The notes beneath the pieces were generated by a model. The model worked only from the letters and a program-made list of their open reading frames with translations, had not been told where the DNA came from and ran no database searches. A stretch of 64,000 nt of DNA from assembly GCF_022631375.1 (NCBI RefSeq), contig NZ_JALBGC010000001.1, forward strand, positions 620,001-684,000, read 5' to 3'. The stretch's first letter is position 1, and the number at the start of each line of letters is the position of its first letter. The position numbers were made by a program, and so were the translations under genes. The DNA comes from Hymenobacter cyanobacteriorum. Lineage in GTDB: Bacteria; Bacteroidota; Bacteroidia; Cytophagales; Hymenobacteraceae. This document shows positions 52,140-58,323 of the stretch, piece by piece.

Positions 52140-53540
52140 TTACGCGCCATCCATTCGCACGATTTTCGGGGTGAAGGAGCCCAGCACATCCACCAGTTCG
52201 CGCTGGCTGGCCATCACGGCGCGGATGTCCTTGTAGGCCTGGGGCGCTTCGTCGAGCCCGCCGCCGATGAGCTCGATGCCGTGGTCGGCGAGGTACTTGC
52301 GCACCTGGCCTTCGCCCAGCTCGGCCTTGGCGCGGGTGCGCGACATGAGCCGGCCCGCCCCATGCGAAGCGGAGGACAACGACTCGGCCACGCCCCGGCC
52401 GCGCACGATGAAGCCGGGCGCCGTCATCGAGCCGGGGATGATGCCCAGCACGCCCGCGCCAGCCGGCGTGGCCCCCTTGCGATGGGTGATGACCTCACGG
52501 CCATCGGCCAGGCGCTCTTTCCAGGCGAAGTTGTGGTGGTTTTCCACTTTCGCCAGGGGCTTTTCGCCGAGGGCTTTGGCCAGGCGGCGGTGAATCTGCT
52601 CGTGGCAGGCCGAGGCGTAGTCGCCAGCCAGCGTCATGGCGGCCCAGTATTCCTGGCCGGCTTCGGTGTCGAGGCCAAGCCAGGCGAGGTGCTGGGCTTC
52701 GCCGGGCAGCTGGCATACGTCCTTGGCGAGCTTGGTGTAGCGCTCGGCAATGCCCGCCCCCAGGCCCCGCGAGCCGGAGTGCGAGAGCACGCCCAGGTAC
52801 TGGCCCACGGGCACGCCCAGCTCGTTTTCCACGTCGGTGATTTCGACAATGCCGAATTCCACAAAGTGGTTGCCGGAGCCGGAAGTGCCGACCTGCTCGG
52901 CGGCTTTATCGAGCTTGTTTTTCAGGAAAGGGATTTCCTGAAACTCGGACCGGTCGAGCACGGCGTGGTCGAGGCGCTGGCCCCGCTCCCAGCCCCGGCC
53001 GGAGCCGAAACGGGTATTTTCAAGCAGCAGGCTGCGTAGCTCCTGGGTGCGCTGAGACAGGTATTTGGGCGGCAAGTCGAACACCGACAAGGCCATGCGG
53101 CAGCCGATGTCGACGCCCACGGCGTAGGGAATCACGGCATTATCCGTTGCCAACACGCCGCCGATGGGCAGGCCGTAGCCGTGGTGGGCGTCGGGCATGA
53201 GCGCGCCGGCCACGGTCACGGGCAGCTTCATGGCCGTTTCCATCTGGTGAATGGCGCCTGGCTCGATGTATTCGGCCCCGAATACGGCGTACTCCTTGCG
53301 CTCCACCAGGCCGATGTGGCGGTTGGGCGGGGGCAGCAGGGCTGCGGCCGTGTGGCTCCAGTCGAGGTGGGTGAGGTAGTCGTTAGGGTTGGCGAGAAGT
53401 TGGCCGAGCAGGGCCAGCTGGTCGGTTTGAGAGAGTCTCTTGAGGTGCTTGCGCTGCAATTGTGCCAGCGCGAGCCCGATGGCGCGGCCCTCCGGGAAAC
53501 CGAGGTTTCGGAGGTCATTGCCGCGTAGTTGTGAGGCCAT
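52140..53540 (-). CDS. rtcB: RNA-splicing ligase RtcB
   Basis: 466 residues with the complete RtcB active site: MPDAHHGYGLPIGG, GVDIGCRMAL (D144, C147 for metal), NHFVEFG, HSGSRGLG, and the guanylated His of SHGAGRLMSR (H393). RtcB joins RNA 3'-phosphate or 2',3'-cyclic phosphate ends to 5'-OH ends, using GTP and Mn2+. It is the last gene of a minus-strand locus with Ro60/Rsr, a PARG-like enzyme and eight Y RNAs. No archease gene is present in the window. Confidence 0.97.
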   Translation of the reverse strand: MASQLRGNDLRNLGFPEGRAIGLALAQLQRKHLKRLSQTDQLALLGQLLANPNDYLTHLDWSHTAAALLPPPNRHIGLVERKEYAVFGAEYIEPGAIHQMETAMKLPVTVAGALMPDAHHGYGLPIGGVLATDNAVIPYAVGVDIGCRMALSVFDLPPKYLSQRTQELRSLLLENTRFGSGRGWERGQRLDHAVLDRSEFQEIPFLKNKLDKAAEQVGTSGSGNHFVEFGIVEITDVENELGVPVGQYLGVLSHSGSRGLGAGIAERYTKLAKDVCQLPGEAQHLAWLGLDTEAGQEYWAAMTLAGDYASACHEQIHRRLAKALGEKPLAKVENHHNFAWKERLADGREVITHRKGATPAGAGVLGIIPGSMTAPGFIVRGRGVAESLSSASHGAGRLMSRTRAKAELGEGQVRKYLADHGIELIGGGLDEAPQAYKDIRAVMASQRELVDVLGSFTPKIVRMDGA

Positions 53541-53610
53541 AAGAATGGTTAATGCACGAGGTTGAGGCGCTTAGTTGGGCCGCAGTCGTTGATGATGAAA
53601 AAGAAATAAA

Positions 53611-53745
53611 ACGGGCCGGGCAACAGGGCGCACCGCCCCCATATGTGCTCTACCGACTGAGCTACCGCGAGCCGAAACCCACGGGCCGGAATCGAACCGG
53701 CGGCCGCATAGTCCGAAGTATGGCGGTGCTACGGCACCAGCCCGT
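53611..53745 (-). ncRNA. Y RNA 1 (permuted tRNA mimic, full)
   Basis: Outer stem ACGGGC / GCCCGT and inner stem CACCGCC (53722-53728) with GGCGGTG (53631-53637). Ro-type motif GGTGCCGTAG (53729-53738) faces CTGTTGCCC (53618-53626). Inside, in order: ATACTTCGG, T arm GCCGG-TTCGATT-CCGGC (53685-53701), a 7-bp acceptor stem CCGTGGG / CTCGCGG with a 6-base loop, TA (U8, A9), and D arm GCTC-AGTCGGTA-GAGC (53647-53662). So it is a tRNA cut in the anticodon arm and closed at the acceptor end. A T-rich tail follows at the 3' end. Confidence 0.9.
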
Positions 53746-53758
53746 CTTATTCAAAAAA

Positions 53759-53842
53759 AACCGGAGCAACAAACGCCCCGCGTATTGGCCCATAAGGGCC
53801 GACGTGACAGGTCGAAGTAGCGCGAGACTACGGCATCCGGTT
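53759..53842 (-). ncRNA. Y RNA 2 (minimal, no tRNA module)
   Basis: Outer stem AACCGG / CCGGTT followed by an 8-T run, so it can self-terminate. GATGCCGTAG and TTGTTGC are the Ro-type strands. An inner stem CTCGCG / CGCGGG and a hairpin GGCCC-TTAT-GGGCC lie inside. It keeps CTACTTCG but has no T or D arm. About 84 nt. Confidence 0.75.
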
Positions 53843-53844
53843 GT

Positions 53845-53960
53845 GGGATGTAGAGACGCGACACTTCGCGTCTCCACGTTGAACAGTTTGGCCAAATGAT
53901 ATTAGCCGCTTGGCGCGGACGACGAGACGCAAATATGCGCCTCTACCTCGTTCTTATTTT
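53845..53960. repeat. GAGACGC inverted-repeat remnant
   Basis: GTAGAGACGCG...CGCGTCTCC hairpin at about 53849-53874 and a second GAGACGC...GCGCCTCTAC at about 53922-53945. This is a dispersed palindromic repeat between Y RNA 2 and Y RNA 3. Confidence 0.5.
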
Positions 53961-53965
53961 AATCA

Positions 53966-54119
53966 AAACCTATCCGGGGCAACCAGCGCCCGGCCTTCAT
54001 ATCCTGCTCTACCAGCTGAGCTACGGCCGCCGCTTACGCAGCTGCCGGCGGGGTTCGAACCCGCGACCCGGGCATTAAAAGTGCGAAGTATGGCCGGGCT
54101 ACGACACCCGGACAGGTTT
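53966..54119 (-). ncRNA. Y RNA 3 (permuted tRNA, Lys-type anticodon arm)
   Basis: 12-bp outer stem AAACCTGTCCGG / CCGGATAGGTTT. Ro-type GGTGTCGTAG / GGTTGCCC. Inner stem CCCGGCC / GGCCGGG. ATACTTCG is followed by a GCA-CTTTTAA-TGC arm, which is a lysine UUU anticodon loop. Then come T arm GCGGG-TTCGAAC-CCCGC, an acceptor-like stem (6 of 7 pairs) with a longer loop, TA, and D arm GCTC-AGCTGGTA-GAGC. Confidence 0.88.
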
Positions 54120-54130
54120 TGAAAGTCAAT

Positions 54131-54279
54131 GCATTGGGGCAAAAAGCGGCAGGTGTCTATTAAATAGCGCGTCTACCAATTTCGCCACTCGCAGTTTCGA
54201 CGCTGCGAGACGGGACTCGAACCCGCACCTCTTGACAGAACTAAGTCCCGAAGTATCACCTACCTACGGCACCCAATGC
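54131..54279 (-). ncRNA. Y RNA 4 (permuted tRNA, Leu-type)
   Basis: 8-bp perfect outer stem GCATTGGG / CCCAATGC, Ro-type GGTGCCGTAG / TTTGCCCC, and inner stem GGTAGGTG / CACCTGCC. After GATACTTCGG come GACTTAGTTC (a UAG-like loop), T arm CGGG-TTCGAGT-CCCG, a perfect 7-bp acceptor CTCGCAG / CTGCGAG, then GTGGCGAAATTGGTAGACGC, the classic D arm of tRNA-Leu. Confidence 0.88.
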
Positions 54280-54288
54280 AAGGTTTTG

Positions 54289-54439
54289 TTTCCGGCTGGG
54301 GCAACAGGCGCCGGGCCAGTTGGGGCGGCCCTACCAATGCGCGGTCGCGCCGCCTCGCGGCAGCACTTCGGGAGTCGAACCCGCGGCCATCCCCTGATTT
54401 GGAGCGAAGAAAGGCCCGGCTACGGCACCCATCCGGAAA
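54289..54439 (-). ncRNA. Y RNA 5 (degenerate permuted tRNA)
   Basis: Outer stem TTTCCGGATGGG / CCCCAGCCGGAAA (11 of 12 pairs), Ro-type GGTGCCGTAG / CTGTTGCCC, inner stem CCGGGCC / GGCCCGG. It carries TTTCTTCG, a T-arm-like CGGG-TTCGACT-CCCG, and an acceptor-like TGCCGC / GCGGCG hairpin. There is a weak D-arm remnant GCGCATTGGTAGGGC. It is the most divergent of the tRNA-bearing members. Confidence 0.75.
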
Positions 54440-54467
54440 CGTGTTTTTTAACTTAAATCCCGAAAAA

Positions 54468-54592
54468 TTCAGGGCAACAAGCGGCGGGCGTGTCAACCGC
54501 AGCCGAGGCTGCGGAGGGGGAATCGAACCCAATATCTCTGATTAACAGTCAGATTTCAACCAACGAAGTAACGCCCGTCTACGGCACCTGAA
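54468..54592 (-). ncRNA. Y RNA 6 (Asn-type anticodon arm, no D arm)
   Basis: Outer stem TTCAGG / CCTGAA then TTTTT. Ro-type GGTGCCGTAG / TTGTTGCCC, inner GGGCGT / ACGCCC. Contains TTACTTCG, a perfect anticodon arm TCTGA-CTGTTAA-TCAGA (Asn GUU), a short T arm GGG-TTCGATT-CCC, and a 7-bp acceptor stem CCGCAGC-CTCG-GCTGCGG. No D arm follows. Confidence 0.85.
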
Positions 54593-54599
54593 CCATGCG

Positions 54600-54700
54600 G
54601 ATGCTGCCGGGGTGGGACGGGCCACCGCAGTGGCGCCGTCCCGGTCGTCGACTGCCCCAAGTGGGCAGCCGTCTTCCTCATTTCGGCAAATAGAATTAGG
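54600..54700 (-). other. Hairpin-rich gap 5' of Y RNA 6
   Basis: On the minus strand: CTGCCCACTTGGGGCAG and a longer GGGACGGCGCCAC...GTGGCCCGTCCC hairpin. No ORF. It lies between the PARG-like gene stop and the Y RNA array, perhaps as a terminator or leader. Confidence 0.4.
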
Positions 54701-54710
54701 GGTTAAACGG

Positions 54711-55568
54711 TTACAAAAAAGGTTTTAGTATGCGCTCGAAAGCCTGGAGCGTGGCTTGCGGCGGCTTGGGGTCGAACACCGCAAAGTCGATTCGGCGGAA
54801 CCGGCCCCGGATGTTCGGCTCGGCCAGGGCTTCGGCAAACAGCTCGGCTATCTGGGCCGGGTCGTTGGCGAACACGCCGCAGCCCCAGGCCCCCAGAACC
54901 AAACTGTCGATGGCGTGGCGGGCCGCCGCAGCTAGCACCAACCGGATGCGGCGGCGCATGGTGGGCACCAATTCCAGCAGCAGTTCGGGGCTGTTGCGTT
55001 GCAGTGCCCCGGCGTTCACGGCCGGCGCCGTGATGATGTCCACCTGAAAAGGTTCCGCCAGCCACTCCCCGGCCTCGCCGCGAAATACCGGCACGCCCGG
55101 CGCATAGCTGAAGTAGTCGCTGTAGAGGCCGGTGCTGTCGGGCCGGGCGTTGTGGGCATACATTTCCCGGAACTGCGTCAGGCACGGGTAGAGGCCCGAC
55201 GAGCGCGCCAGGCTTTCCTCCTGCGCCTGGCTGCCGCCCAGGAAACCGCCGCCCGGGTTGCGGGCTGAGGCAAAGTTCAGGCAGCCCACCCGGCCCCCAG
55301 CCGAGACTAGCGCGGCAGCCGCTTCCTGCGTGGTGGCGTGGTACACACGCACTTCGGCCGGGGCCCCGAACGGCTTGTCGAACTCTTGCAGAAGCTCGGC
55401 GGCATCGGCGGGGCGGTAAAGCTGGCTGCCAGTTTCGGCGGCGCGCTGCATAGCTGCCAACGAAATGGGTTGGCCGGCGGCGGTCTGGTAGCCGCCCTGC
55501 TCCAGCGCGGCCAGCGTGCTGAGGGCAATGCGGGTACGAACGTCGCGATTTAGAGTAGTGGGGTTCAT
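54711..55568 (-). CDS. TIGR02452/PARG-like macrodomain protein
   Basis: 285 residues of the microbial PARG family (TIGR02452, DUF2263). An N-terminal helical accessory region is followed by a macrodomain with the catalytic signature GGG-x7-QEE at residues 106-118, here NPGGGFLGGSQAQEESLARS. VDIITAPAVNAG and GAWGCGVFANDP are also typical. It would hydrolyse ADP-ribose links. Here it is embedded among Y RNA genes between rsr and rtcB, which suggests a role in RNA or protein ADP-ribose removal during RNA repair (inference). Confidence 0.9.
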   Translation of the reverse strand: MNPTTLNRDVRTRIALSTLAALEQGGYQTAAGQPISLAAMQRAAETGSQLYRPADAAELLQEFDKPFGAPAEVRVYHATTQEAAAALVSAGGRVGCLNFASARNPGGGFLGGSQAQEESLARSSGLYPCLTQFREMYAHNARPDSTGLYSDYFSYAPGVPVFRGEAGEWLAEPFQVDIITAPAVNAGALQRNSPELLLELVPTMRRRIRLVLAAAARHAIDSLVLGAWGCGVFANDPAQIAELFAEALAEPNIRGRFRRIDFAVFDPKPPQATLQAFERILKPFL

Positions 55569-55597
55569 GGCAAAAGGCAGAATTTAGTGGGCAGCGG

Positions 55598-55643
55598 CCC
55601 GGGAATAACGGCCGCTTTGTTATTGAAAAATGTTATTCCCGGG
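55598..55643. promoter_or_regulatory. Inverted repeat before PARG-like gene
   Basis: CCCGGGAATAAC (55598-55609) and its exact complement (55632-55643), 30 bases before the PARG-like ATG. It could be an operator, a transcript hairpin or a terminator. Confidence 0.5.
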
Positions 55644-55674
55644 GTGGGTATAATTGCCATTCAAAAAATAAATA

Positions 55675-55809
55675 AGCTGGGGCAACAGGCGACGGGCGCA
55701 ATGTTTTCGTCCTCCGCCCGAAGCGAAGACGGGATTCGAACCCGCGAGATGGAATGAATTCCACCCGAAAACTTTACCACGAAGTAGCGCCCGTCTACGG
55801 CACCCAACT
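55675..55809 (-). ncRNA. Y RNA 7 (T arm and acceptor, no D arm)
   Basis: Outer stem AGTTGGG / CCCCAGCT, Ro-type GGTGCCGTAG / CTGTTGCCC, and a 9-bp perfect inner stem GACGGGCGC / GCGCCCGTC. CTACTTCG, then T arm GCGGG-TTCGAAT-CCCGT, then an acceptor-like CTTCGC-TTCGG-GCGGAGG stem with a bulge. No D arm. T-rich tail. Confidence 0.85.
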
Positions 55810-55819
55810 CAGGCCGCTA

Positions 55820-55930
55820 AAACCGGGCTACAGTCGCTGAACCCACGATACTGTGCCCGTGGCACAGCGAAGCACTTAAGCTTCTGGCGTTTTTTCAGTA
55901 CGAAGTAGGGCGCAGCTACGGCACCGGTTT
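55820..55930 (-). ncRNA. Y RNA 8 (minimal, no tRNA module)
   Basis: Outer stem AAACCGG / CCGGTTT. GGTGCCGTAG is present, and CTGTAGCCC is the variant 3' strand. CTACTTCG is present. Two hairpins inside (GAAGC...GCTTC and TGTGCC-ACG-GGCACA) replace the tRNA-like module. Divergent but with the family motifs. Confidence 0.65.
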
Positions 55931-55992
55931 ATTTCTGGGGCGGCCGGGGGTTCCGCTTTATTGCCCGGCCGGGTTTCGTTGGTCAGTTAGTT

Positions 55993-56099
55993 CGTCATGC
56001 AGAGCGTAGCGAAGCATCTCGCGTGCCGCCACTAATTCAGTCGTTGGGTTTTATTGATTATTACCCCACGCGAGATGCTTCGCTGCGCTCTGCATGACG
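55993..56099. repeat. Family-A palindromic repeat
   Basis: CGTCATGCAGAGCGTAGCGA, then AGCATCTCGCGTG, facing its complement, directly 3' of rsr and before Y RNA 8. Confidence 0.85.
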
Positions 56100-56101
56100 T
56101 T

Positions 56102-57625
56102 CTACAATTCAATTTTCTCGATTTCCGTCAGGGCCGAGCCGCCGTTATCCAGCGCGCTCAGCACGTCGAACACCTTATCGGACCAGCCGGCGATGAGGGC
56201 CACGCCCGTTTCGGGGCGCACCTCCAGCGGCACGGTGCCGTGCCCGGCTAGGTCGAAGAGGTAGAGGCGGGCGTTGGGGGCCACCACGCGGCGGTACTGC
56301 GCCCATTCCTGGGCCAGCGTGCCACCGTCGCCGGTGCTGTTCCACAGCTGCACGTCGGTGAAAATCATCACCTTGTCCACGGCTTCGGCGCGCATTCGCA
56401 GGTCCTTGATTACCAGGTGCCCGTTGGTGGAATAGCCCACTTCGCCTTCGCGCTGGTAGAATTCTTCCACGTTGCGCAGCACTGGCCCCCGGGCCATGCT
56501 GATGCGCTTCCACGTATCGCCGAACATGCCGGTGATGACGTTCTGGCAACGGCTCTGGAGCAGCATGCCCAGCACGAGGCTCACGTCGTAGAGCAGCACT
56601 TTGCTGCGGGCCGAAATGGCCTTTTGCATGGAGCTGGACACGTCGCAGGCCACCACCACGCGGGTGTCGGGCCCGAAACCACGCAGGTTCACGGCGCTGT
56701 GCGCAATGGCCGTTTCCAGCGCCGCCAACACGCCCGCAACATGGCCGCTTGGCAAGGCTTTCACCTCGCGGTAGGCGGCCAGGAAGCGAAACGGCAGCTG
56801 CTTGCTGCGCGCTACCGCAAACCGGTCGGCCAAGATGTCGCATACCCGCTCCATCGTCTGGTCCGATACGTTGGCTTCGAGGATGTTGCGCAGGTTGCGG
56901 AGCAAAGCCATGTAGCCCAGCTTGCCGCTGCCAATGAGCGTTTCCCAGGTTTGGCGGACGGCCGTTTGCCGGTCCTCATCGGTGGCGTAGGTTCCCTGCC
57001 CTACCGCCGACAGCTCGGTTTCCCAGGTGTAGGGCGTCGGCAACTCGCCGCGCACCAGCTGGTCGAAGAGGGCTTGCTGGGCTTCATCTTTGGCCTGGGG
57101 GTGCACTAAGAAGAGGGCATCGCGCAGGCGCACCGCCCCGTCGCGGTCGTACTTGGCCAGCTGGTAGCCGTCGAAGCGGTTGAAGCTGAGGGCCAAGCCT
57201 TTTTGCAGCTGTTTGGAGAGGCGGTTGAGGATTTTGGTCCCGCTCCGGGCGTTGGCCTGGGCGTAGAACGCCAGCAACTCCGTGATTTCGTCGGGCCGCT
57301 GCACCACACGGGCCACCAGGCGGCTCACGAGGCTGTCGCCGCGGTGCAGGCGGGCCAGCTCCACACACAGCACCAGTGGCACCGAGCGCAAATGCAGGCT
57401 TTCTCGGGCATACACCGCCAATTGCGCCACAAACAGCGGCTCATTTTTGGCCACCAAGTCCCGCAGGCGCTGCAGGCGTGTGTCGGCAGCTTCATAGAAC
57501 TGGTCGCTAAGCGCGGCGGTGGCCACGGCGGCGTACAGTTCTACCTGGGGCGTAAGCATGAAGGCGGGTGCGCCTTCGTGGTTTACCGTGGGAGCAGTAT
57601 TTCGGGAGAAGAAGTTGAAGCGCAT
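56102..57625 (-). CDS. rsr: Ro60/Rsr protein (TROVE + vWA)
   Basis: 507 residues. Residues 1-315 form the helical TROVE ring (LYAAVATAALSDQFYEAADT, FVAQLAVYARESLHLRSVPL, LGYMALLRNLRNILE). The C-terminal vWA domain carries MIDAS DVSSS (D328, S330, S332). Ro60/Rsr is a ring-shaped RNA-binding protein that holds Y RNAs on its surface and misfolded RNA ends in its cavity, acting in RNA quality control. It is first in the locus, followed by Y RNAs 8 and 7. It differs in size and position from the other vWA protein at 4457. Confidence 0.96.
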   Translation of the reverse strand: MRFNFFSRNTAPTVNHEGAPAFMLTPQVELYAAVATAALSDQFYEAADTRLQRLRDLVAKNEPLFVAQLAVYARESLHLRSVPLVLCVELARLHRGDSLVSRLVARVVQRPDEITELLAFYAQANARSGTKILNRLSKQLQKGLALSFNRFDGYQLAKYDRDGAVRLRDALFLVHPQAKDEAQQALFDQLVRGELPTPYTWETELSAVGQGTYATDEDRQTAVRQTWETLIGSGKLGYMALLRNLRNILEANVSDQTMERVCDILADRFAVARSKQLPFRFLAAYREVKALPSGHVAGVLAALETAIAHSAVNLRGFGPDTRVVVACDVSSSMQKAISARSKVLLYDVSLVLGMLLQSRCQNVITGMFGDTWKRISMARGPVLRNVEEFYQREGEVGYSTNGHLVIKDLRMRAEAVDKVMIFTDVQLWNSTGDGGTLAQEWAQYRRVVAPNARLYLFDLAGHGTVPLEVRPETGVALIAGWSDKVFDVLSALDNGGSALTEIEKIEL

Positions 57626-57673
57626 AGTGTGGGAATCAGGAAGTGAAAACGGAAGTTTTTTAGAGCCGAGGCA

Positions 57674-57763
57674 TTAATTAATTCACGAAAAACGCAAACG
57701 CAGGAATTAATTATTTTGAATTAGACGCACCTCTCCTGTTCAAATAAAAATCAATTTTATTTG
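57674..57763. promoter_or_regulatory. Inverted repeats upstream of rsr
   Basis: TTAATTAATTC (57674-57684) with GAATTAATTA (57704-57713), and a second repeat CAAATAAAA / TTTTATTTG (57741-57763, 5-base centre). Both lie in the AT-rich upstream region of rsr and are candidate regulator sites. No RtcR-like regulator gene is in the window. Confidence 0.45.
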
Positions 57764-57778
57764 GAAATTAATGACACG

Positions 57779-57809
57779 AAAAAGCCCGGCTTTTTGGGGC
57801 CGGGCTTTT
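57779..57809. terminator. Terminator upstream of rsr region
   Basis: AAAAGCCCGGC / GCCGGGCTTTT stem. It isolates the rsr promoter region from minus-strand transcription arriving from the micro-ORF side. Confidence 0.7.
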
Positions 57810-57984
57810 CTAATTCTCAAAGTCTACGCCGGTACTACCGACGTTTTCGACAAAGAAGAAAAGCACGACCGCACAGGTTCGACCAGCCGCAATCGGGCCG
57901 TTTCGAAAACTGCTGGAGCAGGTAACTGGGGCGGATATGGAGCATGGGTTGAATGAGCTAAGCGGTTGGAAACCGGCTAAAAAC

Positions 57985-58011
57985 AAAAAACCCGAGCGTT
58001 ATGGGCTCGGG
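57985..58011 (-). terminator. Terminator of the 26-codon micro-ORF
   Basis: CCCGAGC / GCTCGGG hairpin followed by T6 on the minus strand, 29 bases past the micro-ORF stop. Confidence 0.75.
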
Positions 58012-58039
58012 CGGTGTCAGGCTTCAGCGGGGGCTGAAA

Positions 58040-58120
58040 TCAGGCAAACGTACCGAGCGGAGACAGCCGTTCTGGCTGCATCTTATCCGAATTGCTGGTG
58101 AATATCAGGTGGCGGTACAT
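58040..58120 (-). CDS. 26-residue micro-ORF with own promoter
   Basis: ATG at 58118-58120 reads MYRHLIFTSNSDKMQPERLS, then PLGTFA and a TGA stop. A promoter-like TTTG - 20 bases - AACCTTTG lies just upstream, and a strong terminator lies 29 bases downstream. The unit fits a tiny standalone gene or a structured small RNA. The remaining gap (57810-57984 and 58174-58323) has no clear gene, though a plus-strand frame ending GNWGGYGAWVE near 57950 was noted. Confidence 0.4.
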   Translation of the reverse strand: MYRHLIFTSNSDKMQPERLSPLGTFA

Positions 58121-58141
58121 GGTTGTTTGCTTTTGGTGTGA

Positions 58142-58173
58142 CAAAGGTTGGATATTAATTTTAATTGCGCAAA
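58142..58173 (-). promoter_or_regulatory. Promoter of the 26-codon micro-ORF
   Basis: TTTG at 58170-58173, a 20-base spacer, then AACCTTTG at 58142-58149 on the minus strand. Only the first T of TAnnTTTG is changed. Confidence 0.5.
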
Positions 58174-58323
58174 TAATTTTTGAAAATAATTAATAAATAT
58201 TTTCTGGAGCGCATTACAATTACAAAAAGAACACAATAGAACGTCATGCAACGCGCAGCGAAGCATGAACCGCGGTTTACGTTTCTTAAAACATCCCGCC
58301 CCAATTCACAGTACCTGCGGCAT

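Noticed and set aside
53640..55760. Ordinary tRNA genes, suggested by several GTTCGAATC-type T arms and GCTCAGTCGGTAGAGC D arms
   Set aside because: T arm and D arm are in reversed order, there is no acceptor opening at the ends, and all copies sit inside Ro-type stems; they are permuted tRNA mimics, not translating tRNAs.
57771..57956. 61-codon plus-strand frame ending GNWGGYGAWVE, suggestive of a bacteriocin or lasso-like core
   Set aside because: Its start lies upstream of a strong terminator hairpin, no internal ATG exists, and there are no maturation or transport genes nearby.
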